DNA from: Clostridiales bacterium
GTDB taxonomy: Bacteria > Bacillota > Clostridia > Saccharofermentanales > Saccharofermentanaceae
Assembly (NCBI GenBank): GCA_017617525.1
Contig: JAFZWA010000003.1
Coordinates: 36,211 to 100,210 of the forward strand
Length of the DNA: 64,000 nt
Direction: 5' to 3'
The notes under the pieces: generated by a model
Databases searched by the model: none
Seen by the model: only the letters and a program-made list of their open reading frames with translations
Told to the model about the DNA's origin: nothing
Made by a program: the position numbers and the translations under genes
In this document: in pieces, positions 33,112 through 42,324 of the stretch
Layout of the letters: every line of letters starts with the position of its first letter
Position numbering within the stretch: position 1 is the stretch's first letter

Positions 33112-33779
33112 GCCGGGCCTCCTTCCGAAAGAACGCCGTCCTTCATGTGAAGGATACGGTCGTAGTTTTTCAGGTACTCGACCTGGTGCGTGACGTGTAC
33201 GATCGTTCTTTTACCGGCCGCGGCATCAAGCGATGAGAGAACGGACTCCGCCGTCGCCGAATCAAGTGACGCGGTCGGCTCATCTAAAAGCAGGATCGGC
33301 GCGTCCTTACAGAGCGCCCTTGCGATCGAGATGCGCTGTGCCTGACCGCCGGAAAGCTCATCCGCGCGGTCGCCGAGATACGTGTTGATCCCGTCGGGAA
33401 GAGATTCGATCCAGGAAAGAAGACTTGCCTGCTTGAGGACCTCATGGATCCGCTCATCCGGGATCTCATGTCCGAGCGTGATGTTCTCATAGATCGTCAC
33501 CGGAAGAAGCATGGGGGACTGCATCACGAGAGCGACATGCTTTCGGATCTCGGAAAGAGTGCTTTTACCGTAGATCGTGGCGGAACCCGAGTCGGGAGAG
33601 AGGAGCCCCGCGAGGATCTTAAGGAGGGTACTCTTGCCGCAGCCGCTCTCACCGACGATGCCGAGGCGCTCGCCGGAACGGATCTCAAGGGAAACGGAGC
33701 GCAGGATCGGCTTATCCTTATATGAAAAGGAAACGTCGGAAAGACTTGCGATCACTGTATTTGTAACATTGTTAAACAT
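33105..33779 (-). CDS. ABC exporter ATPase, stand-alone
   Basis: A 224-aa nucleotide-binding protein with Walker A GESGCGKST near 43-51, Q-loop VMQSPMLLP, signature ELSGGQAQR near 139-147, Walker B ILLLDEPT near 160 and the switch histidine in VHVTHQ. The whole set is intact. The sequence is most like the ATPase domains of ABCB-type exporters, which fits its membrane neighbours. It follows GGAGGGTG and lies between the two membrane genes, overlapping the second. Two copies would be needed for one transporter. Confidence 0.93.
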   Translation of the reverse strand: MFNNVTNTVIASLSDVSFSYKDKPILRSVSLEIRSGERLGIVGESGCGKSTLLKILAGLLSPDSGSATIYGKSTLSEIRKHVALVMQSPMLLPVTIYENITLGHEIPDERIHEVLKQASLLSWIESLPDGINTYLGDRADELSGGQAQRISIARALCKDAPILLLDEPTASLDSATAESVLSSLDAAAGKRTIVHVTHQVEYLKNYDRILHMKDGVLSEGGPAC

Positions 33780-33794
33780 ATTTCACCCTCCCGG

Positions 33795-34706
33795 TCATGC
33801 GATATTCACCTTCGAAAGATTCGAAGTGAACGTCTTGAATCTGGCAATGAAGATCGGCGTATTCATGAGGAACTGCGTGACGCTGTTCTGAAGGTTCAAA
33901 AAGACGATCAAAGTGCCGAGCGTCATGTCGCCGCGAAAGATCAAGGTGGCGCCGCAGAAGAAAACACAAAGAAGAGGCAATCGTGACATAAGTCCCGAGA
34001 TCGAATTGAGGACGGCGTTCATGCGGTCGTCTTTTTTGAACTGCTTCTCCCAGGCGGAAAGATCCTGCTCATATTTTTCCAGAAGAAAAGCACCTGCGTC
34101 ATATACCGAGATCGCCGGAAAGTTCTTGGCGATGCTGAACGCGGTGCGGTTCATCCGGCTCTTTGCGGCAAGTGTCGCTTTCGTGATCTTCGCGAGCTTG
34201 CTTCCCGAAAGGCTGACATAAAGAAGGATCAGAAGCGTCGGTATCAAAAGCGCGATGGTGAGAAGGACATTTTCGAAGAAAAGGAAAACGATGACGAGCA
34301 AGCAGGCGATCAGGTTCCCGATGATCTCGAAAAACGCGTTGTTCAGGTAATCCATGGACATTGAAAGCTCGCCCTGTACGATCGACATGACATGATCCTC
34401 GGAAACATCGGATCTGTTTTTTAGTAGATAGCGCATGAAGCCCATGCGAAGTGAGTGCGAGGCCCGCTCGGAGGCGTAGTGCCCGAGCGTGTGTTTTCCG
34501 TAAACGGACAGCGCCTGCACGACGATGAACAGAGCGAGAATGAAAACGAATAAAGGAGAGATTGAATCTCTGTCGACGATCTTATTGACGAGAGAACCGA
34601 CCTGATGGGTATAGATGATCTGCACACCGTATGAAAAAACGGCGGAAAATACAGCCAGAAAAACCCATATGCGGTTCATGCCGAGGATCTTACGAAGAAC
34701 TTTCAT
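33795..34706 (-). CDS. ABC exporter membrane domain protein, no ATPase domain
   Basis: A 303-aa membrane protein, first gene of the exporter operon. About six helices are seen, with the coupling region RMGFMRYLLKNRSDVSEDHVMSIVQGELSMSMDYL near 85-120, as in ABCB-like exporters. It has no ATPase domain. It shows the same plan as the protein at 32134 but low identity, so the pair probably forms a heterodimer. The start ATG 34706 follows AAAGGAG. The promoter upstream carries a MerR-type operator. The substrate is unknown; MerR control often points to drugs, toxic compounds or metals. Confidence 0.85.
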   Translation of the reverse strand: MKVLRKILGMNRIWVFLAVFSAVFSYGVQIIYTHQVGSLVNKIVDRDSISPLFVFILALFIVVQALSVYGKHTLGHYASERASHSLRMGFMRYLLKNRSDVSEDHVMSIVQGELSMSMDYLNNAFFEIIGNLIACLLVIVFLFFENVLLTIALLIPTLLILLYVSLSGSKLAKITKATLAAKSRMNRTAFSIAKNFPAISVYDAGAFLLEKYEQDLSAWEKQFKKDDRMNAVLNSISGLMSRLPLLCVFFCGATLIFRGDMTLGTLIVFLNLQNSVTQFLMNTPIFIARFKTFTSNLSKVNIA

Positions 34707-34736
34707 AAACGACTCTCCTTTCTTGTCTTTGAGACA

Positions 34737-34767
34737 AGCATAAACTTTGTCCTAAGGGCAAAGTCAA
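34737..34767 (-). promoter_or_regulatory. MerR-type promoter of the split ABC exporter operon
   Basis: On the minus strand TTGACT (34767-34762), a 19-base spacer and TATGCT (34742-34737). An almost perfect dyad (34744-34764, ACTTTG-N9-CAAAGT with inner CCT/AGG) fills the spacer. An over-long spacer with a dyad is the mark of promoters activated by MerR proteins, and the operon ends with a MerR gene. Confidence 0.85.
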
Positions 34768-34794
34768 GAGAGGAACTCGAGTTGTTTTGAAATG

Positions 34795-35664
34795 TCAGTT
34801 CAGACGCTGAGAAATACAGATATGTCTTCCGTCGATATCTTCGATGACGAACTCACGGTTTGTGTGCTTCGATGTATCCGAATCTTCCAGTGTTTTGATC
34901 AGTTTTACGCCGTTGTTTTTAAGCTCCATCTGAAGTAGCATCGGCTCGGCGCAGTATATGAAAAGATCATAGGGAACGCCGTAAAGTTCGCGGACGGGAA
35001 GAACAGAAGATGTCTTTTCCGGATCTGCCTTCACGAGAAGGATCTCGATGTTATCTCGAACGAGACGGATGTGCGGCATACTCTCGTCATCAAGATGCGC
35101 GGCATGAAAACCGAGGTGCGTTTCGTAGAAAGAAGATGTCTTCAGAGGATCCTTGCAAACGAGGATCGGAGCGGTACCGTCCATAAGGTGCAGATTCGAA
35201 GAGCCTTCTTCCTCGCTTTCCGTTTCCGGTTCGGAAGAAACAGTTTCCGGATCGATCTTGTCCGGTGCTTTTTCATTATTGAAAGCAAAGCCCAGGAGCG
35301 GACGGCAGAAGTTCTTTTCGCGTTCCTCGAGACTCTGGTGAAGCTCGATCCTCTTTTTCAGTTCTTCCGGAGAAGGTGTAGACGGGATCTGTCCGAGGAT
35401 GTCGATCGCCTCGCAATAATCGACGAGGTTGACGAAACGGACAAACAAAGGAAGGATCTCGTCACAGGCTTTCGGAAGATCGGTCTTTCCGTGCAGGAAC
35501 TGCATGCCGTATTCAACGGCCTCAACCGGAAGCGCGGCAAAAAGACGATTCAGAAAAGACATCTCGTCGAGTGCATTGTCCGCGACATTTCCGGAGGAAA
35601 GGATCGTATGGATATAGTCAAAGACCTGATTGATATCGTGTTCGGGGTACTGGGCTTGCGGCAT
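34795..35664 (-). CDS. VOC (glyoxalase-like) domain protein with unknown N-terminal domain
   Basis: A 289-aa protein. The N-terminal half (1-130) is helical and not recognised. An acidic linker rich in Glu and Ser (about 132-155) leads to a C-terminal VOC fold (about 160-288, TAPILVCKDPLKTSSFYETHLGFHAAH and the closing FVIEDIDGRHICISQ). The usual metal ligands of glyoxalases are not obvious. It begins 9 bases after the thyA stop behind GAGGAG, so the two are co-transcribed; a link in function is not clear. It could be a binding or resistance protein. Confidence 0.75.
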   Translation of the reverse strand: MPQAQYPEHDINQVFDYIHTILSSGNVADNALDEMSFLNRLFAALPVEAVEYGMQFLHGKTDLPKACDEILPLFVRFVNLVDYCEAIDILGQIPSTPSPEELKKRIELHQSLEEREKNFCRPLLGFAFNNEKAPDKIDPETVSSEPETESEEEGSSNLHLMDGTAPILVCKDPLKTSSFYETHLGFHAAHLDDESMPHIRLVRDNIEILLVKADPEKTSSVLPVRELYGVPYDLFIYCAEPMLLQMELKNNGVKLIKTLEDSDTSKHTNREFVIEDIDGRHICISQRLN

Positions 35665-35673
35665 ATCGGCTCC

Positions 35674-36537
35674 TCAGATACCCAGCTCGAAAGTCAGCTG
35701 CGGCTGGATCGGTTCATAGTTTACCATCTCGAAATCTTCGACGGTGATCGACGTGATGTCGCAGCCCGGCTCTTTATTGAGGATCAGGTTCGGGATCTTT
35801 GCGCCTTCCGAAGAAACAGGCGTCATGACGTCGGCTTCCTCCGCACGGCGAAGAAGTTCATGCGCGTTATCGATATGACGGTCGTAGATCTGCTCGTTGG
35901 CAACGAAGTGGGTAAATACACCGGCTTCGTAACCTGTCGTTCTTGCGACCATGAGAAGAAGGGCGGCGTACTGGATCTCGTTGATGCCGCCGGCACCGGA
36001 TGCCGTCAGCATATCGCCGGATCTCTGGACCATGACCATGTCGAGGTATTTGCCGCGGACGTTCCAGATCGTCAGAAAAGCACACGGCGCAAGGCCGGGA
36101 GTCTCACGAAGGTCGGCTTCCTGCCACAGGGACATGATCTTTCTTCTTCCGTACGGATCTTTCTTGATGTCGGCGATCAGGTTATTGAGAAGATCATAGC
36201 GCTTCACGGTCGCGCCGTAACGCTGGCCGATCGTGCCATCGCCGATATCCCACGGATCCCACCAGGTGACCTTCATTTCCGCCATCTCAGAAAGAACGTT
36301 AGTCGGCTTCTGGTAGATCGTGAAGATCTCGCGGATGCCTGTCTTCCACGCCTGACGGCGAAGCGTGCTGATCGGGAATTCGCCTTTGCTTAAGTCATAT
36401 TTTCTCATGACGTGGTTGACGCTGATCGTATAAGCGGGAGTTCCATCCTCGTACTTCGGGCGCGGATTCTCGTCCTTGTAGCCGTTTTCCAGAATGTTAT
36501 GAATATCGTCTACCAGATATCGGTCAGCCTTTGTCAT
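35674..36537 (-). CDS. thyA: Thymidylate synthase
   Basis: ThyA makes dTMP from dUMP with methylenetetrahydrofolate. The product is 287 aa. Seen motifs: the catalytic cysteine in LAPCAFLTIW near 160, the dUMP-binding VQRSGDMLTASGAGGINEIQYAALL near 180-204 and HFVANEQIYDRHID near 220. The sequence differs from E. coli ThyA in details (for example PCAFLT for PCH) but the order of motifs is right. ATG 36537 follows GAGGTGG; an upstream ATG has no site. One copy of GAAAAGCACTT lies at 36572 upstream. The gene is between the phosphodiesterase-like gene and the VOC gene on the same strand. Confidence 0.92.
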   Translation of the reverse strand: MTKADRYLVDDIHNILENGYKDENPRPKYEDGTPAYTISVNHVMRKYDLSKGEFPISTLRRQAWKTGIREIFTIYQKPTNVLSEMAEMKVTWWDPWDIGDGTIGQRYGATVKRYDLLNNLIADIKKDPYGRRKIMSLWQEADLRETPGLAPCAFLTIWNVRGKYLDMVMVQRSGDMLTASGAGGINEIQYAALLLMVARTTGYEAGVFTHFVANEQIYDRHIDNAHELLRRAEEADVMTPVSSEGAKIPNLILNKEPGCDITSITVEDFEMVNYEPIQPQLTFELGI

Positions 36538-36624
36538 AAGATCCACCTCATTAAAACTCATGTTTCTTCGCGAAAAGCACTTCGCATGAATCAAGTATAC
36601 CAAACTTCAGAGATGTTGTATCGG

Positions 36625-37806
36625 TCACTTCAGTTCGACGGCGATCAGGGGGATCTCGAGCTCTTCCTTCGTAAGACCGGCGTGTCCGCCGGGCATGAGG
36701 GCTGCTTCCTTATGGGTGTTAAAGAGCGATGTATCGGAGATTGCGATCGCGAGGAAGTCGCCGAGCATATCCCGGAAGATCGGGCTCTCATTGCCTCTTC
36801 CGAACAGCTGTTTCTCGATGACTTCTTCTTTCGGAACCAGCCAGAACTTATCTCCGAATGTCTTCTCGAAAAGCACCGGGAATCCTTCTTTATATTCGTC
36901 CTTGATGAACAGGTTCAGCGAACGCGGCTCGATCGAGGGCATGCGGACAAGACACTTCATGATCTCCGGGTAATCCAAAATACAGAGGTTCTTGCTGTCC
37001 ATGTGACCGTGGTCGGCCGTAATGAAAAGAAGCGTGTCGGAAAGCGTCGATGCGAATTCTTCGACTCTCTTTTCGAGTGCGGTGATGACTTCGTGTGTTT
37101 CTTTACTTGTCGTTCCGGTCTTGTGCATCGTGCCGTCCGGCTCATTCCAGTAGGCGTAGATGAACTTCTTGCCGGGTTCTCTGCAGAGGTCAGTGACACG
37201 ACCTAGGATCGCATCCAGATCCTGCGGATTCGGCTCAACGTACGGAGAAGAGAAAAATGCCTCAGAACTGGCGTTCTTCATCTTCGTGACGATGCTTTCG
37301 TACGGGGTGAATTTGAATCCTGCATGGAATCCTTCGATCGGGCGGATCGGTTCGATGTCCGGGCAGCCGTTCTCATCAAGTCGCACATCTTTTTCGAGGG
37401 CAAAAGGAGAGCCTGCTTCCTGGATCTGTTCGGAATTCGTATAAACAGTGACGTTCTTTCCGAGTTGCGGGAAGTATTCGTCCCAGCCGAGCCACGCGCT
37501 TTCGCAGGGGAAAAGACCGCTCGTGACGGATGTCGTCGCGGCGACCGTCGTCGGCGGGAAAACAGAACTATAGGAACCTGCCAGGTGAGAGCGGAAGAAA
37601 CCGTCCGAGGACAGGTGCTTTTCGAGTATGGAAATACCCATGGCGTCAAGAAGAAGCACGACCACATTCTTATAGCCCTTCGCAAGATAAGAGTCGGCGA
37701 GAGGGAGCGTTGGCGCGGTAGTTTCTGCGCCGAAGTGAACAAGCATCGAGTTTGCGAGATTGACAAGACAGTTGTCGTAATCCGGAAGTGGCGGTAACTG
37801 CTTCAT
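36625..37806 (-). CDS. Type I phosphodiesterase / nucleotide pyrophosphatase-like protein
   Basis: A 393-aa enzyme of the alkaline phosphatase superfamily. Metal-binding positions seem present: LLLDAMG near 48, the nucleophile region FPPTTVAATTSVTSG near 80-94 with a threonine, ITADHGHMD near 255 and GGHAG near 376. It has no signal peptide, so it acts in the cytoplasm. The start is ATG 37806, 6 bases after GGAGG; the longer frame upstream is not supported. A copy of AGTGCTTTTCG lies at 37821 in its leader. Substrate unknown; nucleotides or phosphonates are typical for the family. With many cyclic-nucleotide genes around, hydrolysis of a nucleotide is possible but unproven. Confidence 0.85.
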   Translation of the reverse strand: MKQLPPLPDYDNCLVNLANSMLVHFGAETTAPTLPLADSYLAKGYKNVVVLLLDAMGISILEKHLSSDGFFRSHLAGSYSSVFPPTTVAATTSVTSGLFPCESAWLGWDEYFPQLGKNVTVYTNSEQIQEAGSPFALEKDVRLDENGCPDIEPIRPIEGFHAGFKFTPYESIVTKMKNASSEAFFSSPYVEPNPQDLDAILGRVTDLCREPGKKFIYAYWNEPDGTMHKTGTTSKETHEVITALEKRVEEFASTLSDTLLFITADHGHMDSKNLCILDYPEIMKCLVRMPSIEPRSLNLFIKDEYKEGFPVLFEKTFGDKFWLVPKEEVIEKQLFGRGNESPIFRDMLGDFLAIAISDTSLFNTHKEAALMPGGHAGLTKEELEIPLIAVELK

Positions 37807-37980
37807 AAGAGGCCTCCATGAGTGCTTTTCGAATATTATAGCATGACGGGAAGATCGTGCATTCAACGGCTGGTATAGACTCTTCCGGTTAGTAAATGAT
37901 CCATAAGTGGTTATTGTCAATCGATCAGAAAGGTGTTTGAATGAATACATGGGGTGAATAACAAGAAAGGCATTGGGTAA

Positions 37981-39699
37981 ATGTACATGAAACGAAAAGT
38001 GGCGTGCCTGCTTTGTCTGGCAATTTGTTTTTCAGCAGGCTGCAAGAAAACTGGATCTGAAGAATCTTCCGGTTCGCAAGGAAGTGATGCTTCCTCTGAA
38101 GTATTGGATTCCGTAAAAGAGTCTCCGACATCTTCGAGTGAAGATACGACCACTTCGGAAACCGGTACGGAAGTCCCGGATGTGGAAGTACATATCGAAA
38201 GGGACCTTTCCTATCTTCCGATCGAAGTCGTGTCAGAGTGGGATCATTTCTATCCGAGAGAACTCACTGACGAGGATTTTGAATATGACGAACTTGGTGA
38301 CCCGGTATCTGTAGTCCCCGGCGCGGGTTATTCGTTCGATAAGCTTCAGATCGAAGGGGAAGAATATAAAAAGATCCAGGAAATGCTTGACGCATTGCAG
38401 GGCCCATGGATCGAGCAGACCCTGAAAGGTTATGAGCAGAAATGCAACGAACTTAAGGAACTGGATGAATCAGCTTATTCGGATGAAGAAGGCGAAATGT
38501 ACGAGCTGAGAATGAATCTTTATCGCGCGGATACAAAGGTGATCACTTTTGATTATTATCTCCGACCGGAAACTGATTCGGAAGATGATGACGGTTTTTC
38601 CGGCGGTGTGAGTACAGTAGTAAATGTTTCCACTGAAACAGGTAAGGTGCTTACTCTTTCGGATGTGGTTAAGGATAAAGCCCGTTTCGAGGAAGTCCTT
38701 TCGGAAGAAATCGAATACGATAGTTATACGGATGTAACGGACGATGAGAAGAAGACCTGTGAGCAGACACGTCATGAACTGATCGAAAACGATAATCTGG
38801 AATTCCGGCTCTTCTATGACCGGATCGAAGTGCGGATGAAACAGGGCGGTGAATACTATGAGAATCCGGATATCTTTTCCATTCCGGTATATAAATATCC
38901 GGAAGTGTTCAATCTGGATCTCTTCGAACATGTCCCGGAGTATTACATCATCACGGCGGATCCGGAGGAGCCTGTCTACTGGGATATTAACGGCGACGGA
39001 GAATTGGATGTTGTCCAAAAGACTCCGGCTTCCGGTGAGGATACCGGTAATGAGCAGGATTTCATCTTGAGTATTAATGTCAATGAACTGACGTATAAAA
39101 CATACTCCTGGTTCGGGTATTCTTTCGTTCAGGCAGATGATGGAAGATATCTGTATCTTGTGGTAGATAATGGTGTTGACTGTGTGCGGATCAATGACGA
39201 TCTTTCGATGGAGATCATCAAGAGAAATGTACCTTTCCCGATGAATTCCTGGGAAGTTCCGACCGGTACGGATCCATCACACTTCACCAATTTGGAAACT
39301 CTCAATTTCTTGGGACTTCGAATGATGACTCGTTACTGGACCGCGATTGGTGTTAACGGCATTCCTCAGGCGACATCGAATTATTACGGCGACTATGGTT
39401 TTAAAGATACGAGCAAAGTTGAGCTTCCGGCGGTGCTTTTCGATATGGAAACGAAGACGAAGGGGGAAGAAACGAAGATTCCGAAAGGCTCGACATTTGA
39501 GCTTCTCGAATACGACAAGGATGGAAATCAGGCGCTGTTTAAGATCACGCCTCCAAAAGCGAATGGTCACGAGAGCGACTACTATGCCTGGGTCGAGTAT
39601 ATCCTCAATGACCCGGAGGTGGAGGATGCCGTTCCTAAGGGAGATATCGGAGGCATTGAGGAAACCGCCGTTTTCGATTCTATCGAGTACGGCGGCTAA
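37981..39699 (+). CDS. Lipoprotein with possible RsiV/DUF3298-like domain
   Basis: A 572-aa exported lipoprotein with lipobox FSAGC and a Ser/Thr/Glu linker (about 20-65). The middle part (about 190-310) has the pattern of DUF3298/RsiV-like domains: a beta-strand ending in ETGKVLTLSDVV, then FRLFYDRIEVRMKQ. After it comes DINGDGELDVVQ near 338, a calcium-binding-like loop as in dockerins or EF hands, and a C-terminal beta-rich part. ATG 37981 is used because AAAGG lies 11 bases upstream; ATG 37987 would also keep the signal peptide. It is a single gene flanked by its own terminator. The similarity is seen by eye only, so the role is uncertain. Confidence 0.7.
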   Translation: MYMKRKVACLLCLAICFSAGCKKTGSEESSGSQGSDASSEVLDSVKESPTSSSEDTTTSETGTEVPDVEVHIERDLSYLPIEVVSEWDHFYPRELTDEDFEYDELGDPVSVVPGAGYSFDKLQIEGEEYKKIQEMLDALQGPWIEQTLKGYEQKCNELKELDESAYSDEEGEMYELRMNLYRADTKVITFDYYLRPETDSEDDDGFSGGVSTVVNVSTETGKVLTLSDVVKDKARFEEVLSEEIEYDSYTDVTDDEKKTCEQTRHELIENDNLEFRLFYDRIEVRMKQGGEYYENPDIFSIPVYKYPEVFNLDLFEHVPEYYIITADPEEPVYWDINGDGELDVVQKTPASGEDTGNEQDFILSINVNELTYKTYSWFGYSFVQADDGRYLYLVVDNGVDCVRINDDLSMEIIKRNVPFPMNSWEVPTGTDPSHFTNLETLNFLGLRMMTRYWTAIGVNGIPQATSNYYGDYGFKDTSKVELPAVLFDMETKTKGEETKIPKGSTFELLEYDKDGNQALFKITPPKANGHESDYYAWVEYILNDPEVEDAVPKGDIGGIEETAVFDSIEYGG

Positions 39700-39758
39700 A
39701 GAAACAGGCGAGAATCATGCCGGCTTTCGTTAACCCGAGTCTTTTCACTAAACAAATG

Positions 39759-39793
39759 AGAAGCGAGTCCTGCTGCCAGGACTCGCTTCTTCT
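39759..39793. terminator. Bidirectional Rho-independent terminator
   Basis: A perfect 14-base stem (AGAAGCGAGTCCTG, 39759-39772, with 39777-39790), a CTGC loop and T-rich flanks, between the convergent lipoprotein and RHH genes. Confidence 0.92.
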
Positions 39794-39820
39794 ACAAATG
39801 CTGCTGTTCGTCTTCTTTTG

Positions 39821-40018
39821 TTACTCGATGTCAAGATCAAGCGGCTTATCGAGCTCGTCCGACACGTATTTGCCATTCTTTTTTCTTTGTCTGACGCATT
39901 CGGTCAGAAGGTATTCGATCTGTCCGTTGACGGAACGGAAGTCGTCTTCGGCCCACGCCGCGATGGCGTCATAGAGCTTTGCCGAAAGTCTAAGCGGGAC
40001 CTGTTTTTTCTCAGCCAT
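39821..40018 (-). CDS. Arc/MetJ-like ribbon-helix-helix protein
   Basis: A 65-aa protein with the ribbon-helix-helix layout: a short beta-strand [38 protein letters not shown], where the first strand contacts DNA and two helices follow. It is co-transcribed with the SPFH gene (20 bases upstream of it), and such pairing is common in Gram-positive bacteria. A palindrome GATATCA-N3-TGATATC before the SPFH gene is a good candidate for its operator. It follows AAGGAA. Confidence 0.88.
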   Translation of the reverse strand: MAEKKQVPLRLSAKLYDAIAAWAEDDFRSVNGQIEYLLTECVRQRKKNGKYVSDELDKPLDLDIE

Positions 40019-40038
40019 ATTTGCGGTTCCTTACTTTA

Positions 40039-41097
40039 TCAGTAGAGGCTGCCGGAATTGACGACCGGCTGTGCTTCCTTATTGCCGCACAGTACGACCA
40101 GGAGGTTAGAAACCATTGCCGCCTTGCGCTCCTCGTCCAGCTCGACTGTGTTTTTCTCGGACAATCTTTCCAGAGCCATCTCGACCATGCCGACGGCACC
40201 GTCAACGATGAGCTTTCTCGCGTCAACGATCGCGGAAGCCTGCTGGCGCTGAAGCATCGCAGCTGCGATCTCCGGTGCGTAAGCGAGATAGGTGATACGG
40301 GCGTCTACGATCTCAAGACCTGCATCAGAAACCTTGCTCTGGATCTCTTCCTTGATACGGTTGGCAACGACCTCGGTGGAACCTCTGAGGGATCCGTCAT
40401 CGGCTTCACCGTCGCCTGTGGTATCTACGTTATCTGTGACATCGTAAGGATAGACCTTAACGACATTTCTTACTGCGGTGTCGCACTGCAACGAGAGATA
40501 CTCCTTGAAGTTATCGACGTTGAATACTGCCTTCGCGGTATCGTTGACCTTCCACATAACGGCGACTGCGATCTCGACCGGATTACCGAGAACGTCATTG
40601 ACCTTCTGCTTAGAGTTCGAGAGGGTCATGACCTTAAGGGAGATCTTGCGGGAGACCATCTCTGCTGTCGTTGTTGCTGATGTTCCGGTGCTTGCCGCAG
40701 CGGCAGCTACCAGGATAGAAGATCCTTTCTGGGAAACATCTCCGCTCTGACCGAGGTGAGTACCTGCGGCCGGGTTAAAGGCTGTGCAGAACGGGTTAAC
40801 GAAGAAGAAGCCGTCGCCCTTCAAGGTGCCGATGTATTTACCAAAGAGAGTCAGTACGAGTGCTTCGTTCGGCTTAAGGACCTTAAGTCCGCAGAGCGGG
40901 AACCAGCCGATGCAGATGAAGACGATACTTACGATGAACATCCAGAGCGGATCCGGGTTGTCGTTTGTGGCATTGATGCCGCTATAGATGATGCCTGCGA
41001 TCGAAGCACAGGTCAAAACGATGTACAGGAAGAGGACGAGACCTCCGATGCGGCGTCCTTTTAATACTTTCTCTTGAATGTTTGTGTTGTCTTTCAT
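40039..41097 (-). CDS. SPFH/Band 7 membrane protein
   Basis: A 352-aa membrane protein of the SPFH (stomatin/flotillin) family. Two hydrophobic helices near residues 17-40 and 50-70 are followed by an SPFH domain (about 75-270, LKPNEALVLTLFGKYIGTLKGDGFFFVNPF and VEIAVAVMWKVND) and a C-terminal helical region with LQRQQASAIVDARKLIVDGAVGMVEMAL. These proteins organise membrane domains. The start ATG 41097 follows a GAGGT-like site. A small RHH gene follows in the same operon, and the promoter region contains a palindrome. Confidence 0.93.
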   Translation of the reverse strand: MKDNTNIQEKVLKGRRIGGLVLFLYIVLTCASIAGIIYSGINATNDNPDPLWMFIVSIVFICIGWFPLCGLKVLKPNEALVLTLFGKYIGTLKGDGFFFVNPFCTAFNPAAGTHLGQSGDVSQKGSSILVAAAAASTGTSATTTAEMVSRKISLKVMTLSNSKQKVNDVLGNPVEIAVAVMWKVNDTAKAVFNVDNFKEYLSLQCDTAVRNVVKVYPYDVTDNVDTTGDGEADDGSLRGSTEVVANRIKEEIQSKVSDAGLEIVDARITYLAYAPEIAAAMLQRQQASAIVDARKLIVDGAVGMVEMALERLSEKNTVELDEERKAAMVSNLLVVLCGNKEAQPVVNSGSLY

Positions 41098-41149
41098 AAG
41101 GATGACCTCATTTCTTGTCGTGGCATTTCGCCTTTAAATAATTCATTGC

Positions 41150-41166
41150 GATATCAAAATGATATC
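41150..41166. promoter_or_regulatory. Palindrome upstream of the SPFH gene
   Basis: GATATCA-AAA-TGATATC, perfect 7-base arms, about 50-70 bases before the SPFH start. Probably the binding site of the co-transcribed ribbon-helix-helix protein. Confidence 0.7.
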
Positions 41167-41269
41167 ATTGTGAATATATTACTCCCGTATTCGTCCGCTG
41201 TCAATAGTATTCCTTGACAGACTTTTCCACTTTGATTAATTTGGATGGAAAGAGAGAAACCGGGGGTAT

Positions 41270-42286
41270 TTGAATTTGGCTCTTCTTTATCTGCTGATCA
41301 GTTTTTGTGTGGGTGTATTGATATTGGAACTCTGTCTGATCGTATTAAGCGCGATCACGGCTGACACCATGATCCCTTCCGGCGCGGAATTCCGTCGCTG
41401 GGATATCCTGTGGTTCCGCCTGGAAAGAGACCTGTACGCCCAAGGCGATAAGCAGGGGAAGATAAGACTTAAGACCTGCAAATTTGTTTTTGCCCCGCAT
41501 CTGATCCTGGATCTTTCGAAAGTATCGAAGAAAAGAATCAGAGTCATGGATCTTGTCACTACCGGCGTTAGTTTACTTCTTTCGGTGACCATGATGGTCC
41601 TTTCGTTTTTGAAGTGGAGATCTCTTTCTGATGGATGCTTCAGAAGTGTCATTTGGGGAATATGTGCCGGTTTTTTCGGTTTCTCTATTATGCTCATCGT
41701 TGCGGTGATCAAGGCACACACACAGAAGAACACTTTCCGTGCTTTTCTTATGGAAAAACTGCGAGAGAAACAGCAGAATGGATCATTTGATGGGGTAGAC
41801 CTTCCGCCACTTTCGGATGTTATGCATCTGAACCCTTCCGAGCCGGAAAAACTGATGTATCTGGATCTGCGATATCGCAAGTGTTCGTTTGAAAATGACC
41901 TTTTCGGCATTGCCACGTGCGCGCAGGAGATGGAGCTCCTAAATGATATGAAGCTTGTTTCAAGTAACCGCTTCTCCAAAAACTCCACTCTGATGGATTA
42001 TTACACATTCCGCCAGAAGGATCCGGTGAGGGCAAGAGAGTTTTACGAGAAATCGAAAAAAGAGATCGAAGACGACATGGACTGTAACGGCAGAAGGAAG
42101 CTTGCCTACTTCTCGTTTTTTGTCCTTAAAGATCTCGAAAAGGCGCAAACGTGCATCAAACAGGGCTTTTCGGCACTTGCTGTAGATGACCCGCTTTTCA
42201 GTGAAGAAGAGAGAAATTACGAACGACAGATGCTCACTTACTTAAAAGGTCTGATCGAACAGGAAACGGCAGAGAAAACTCTTTGA
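41270..42286 (+). CDS. Membrane protein of unknown function
   Basis: A protein of about 338 aa. No ATG fits; the frame opens with TTG at 41270 (or 41276) behind GGGGG, so the start is a guess. Three membrane helices are seen (about 3-27, 98-122 and 127-150), leaving a soluble C-terminal domain of about 180 residues rich in Lys, Glu and Tyr. The end resembles TPR-like helices (RKLAYFSFFVLKDLEKAQTCIKQGFSAL), but this is weak. It stands alone between the divergent SPFH gene and the LacI-like/EAL gene. I do not recognise it. Confidence 0.65.
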   Translation: MNLALLYLLISFCVGVLILELCLIVLSAITADTMIPSGAEFRRWDILWFRLERDLYAQGDKQGKIRLKTCKFVFAPHLILDLSKVSKKRIRVMDLVTTGVSLLLSVTMMVLSFLKWRSLSDGCFRSVIWGICAGFFGFSIMLIVAVIKAHTQKNTFRAFLMEKLREKQQNGSFDGVDLPPLSDVMHLNPSEPEKLMYLDLRYRKCSFENDLFGIATCAQEMELLNDMKLVSSNRFSKNSTLMDYYTFRQKDPVRAREFYEKSKKEIEDDMDCNGRRKLAYFSFFVLKDLEKAQTCIKQGFSALAVDDPLFSEEERNYERQMLTYLKGLIEQETAEKTL

Positions 42287-42324
42287 AAATATTGAAAATG
42301 AAATGTGAATTCTCGCAACTTTAA

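Noticed and set aside
36625..37806. Secreted alkaline phosphatase
   Set aside because: The longer frame contains no signal peptide; the supported start gives a cytoplasmic protein and the motifs fit type I phosphodiesterases.
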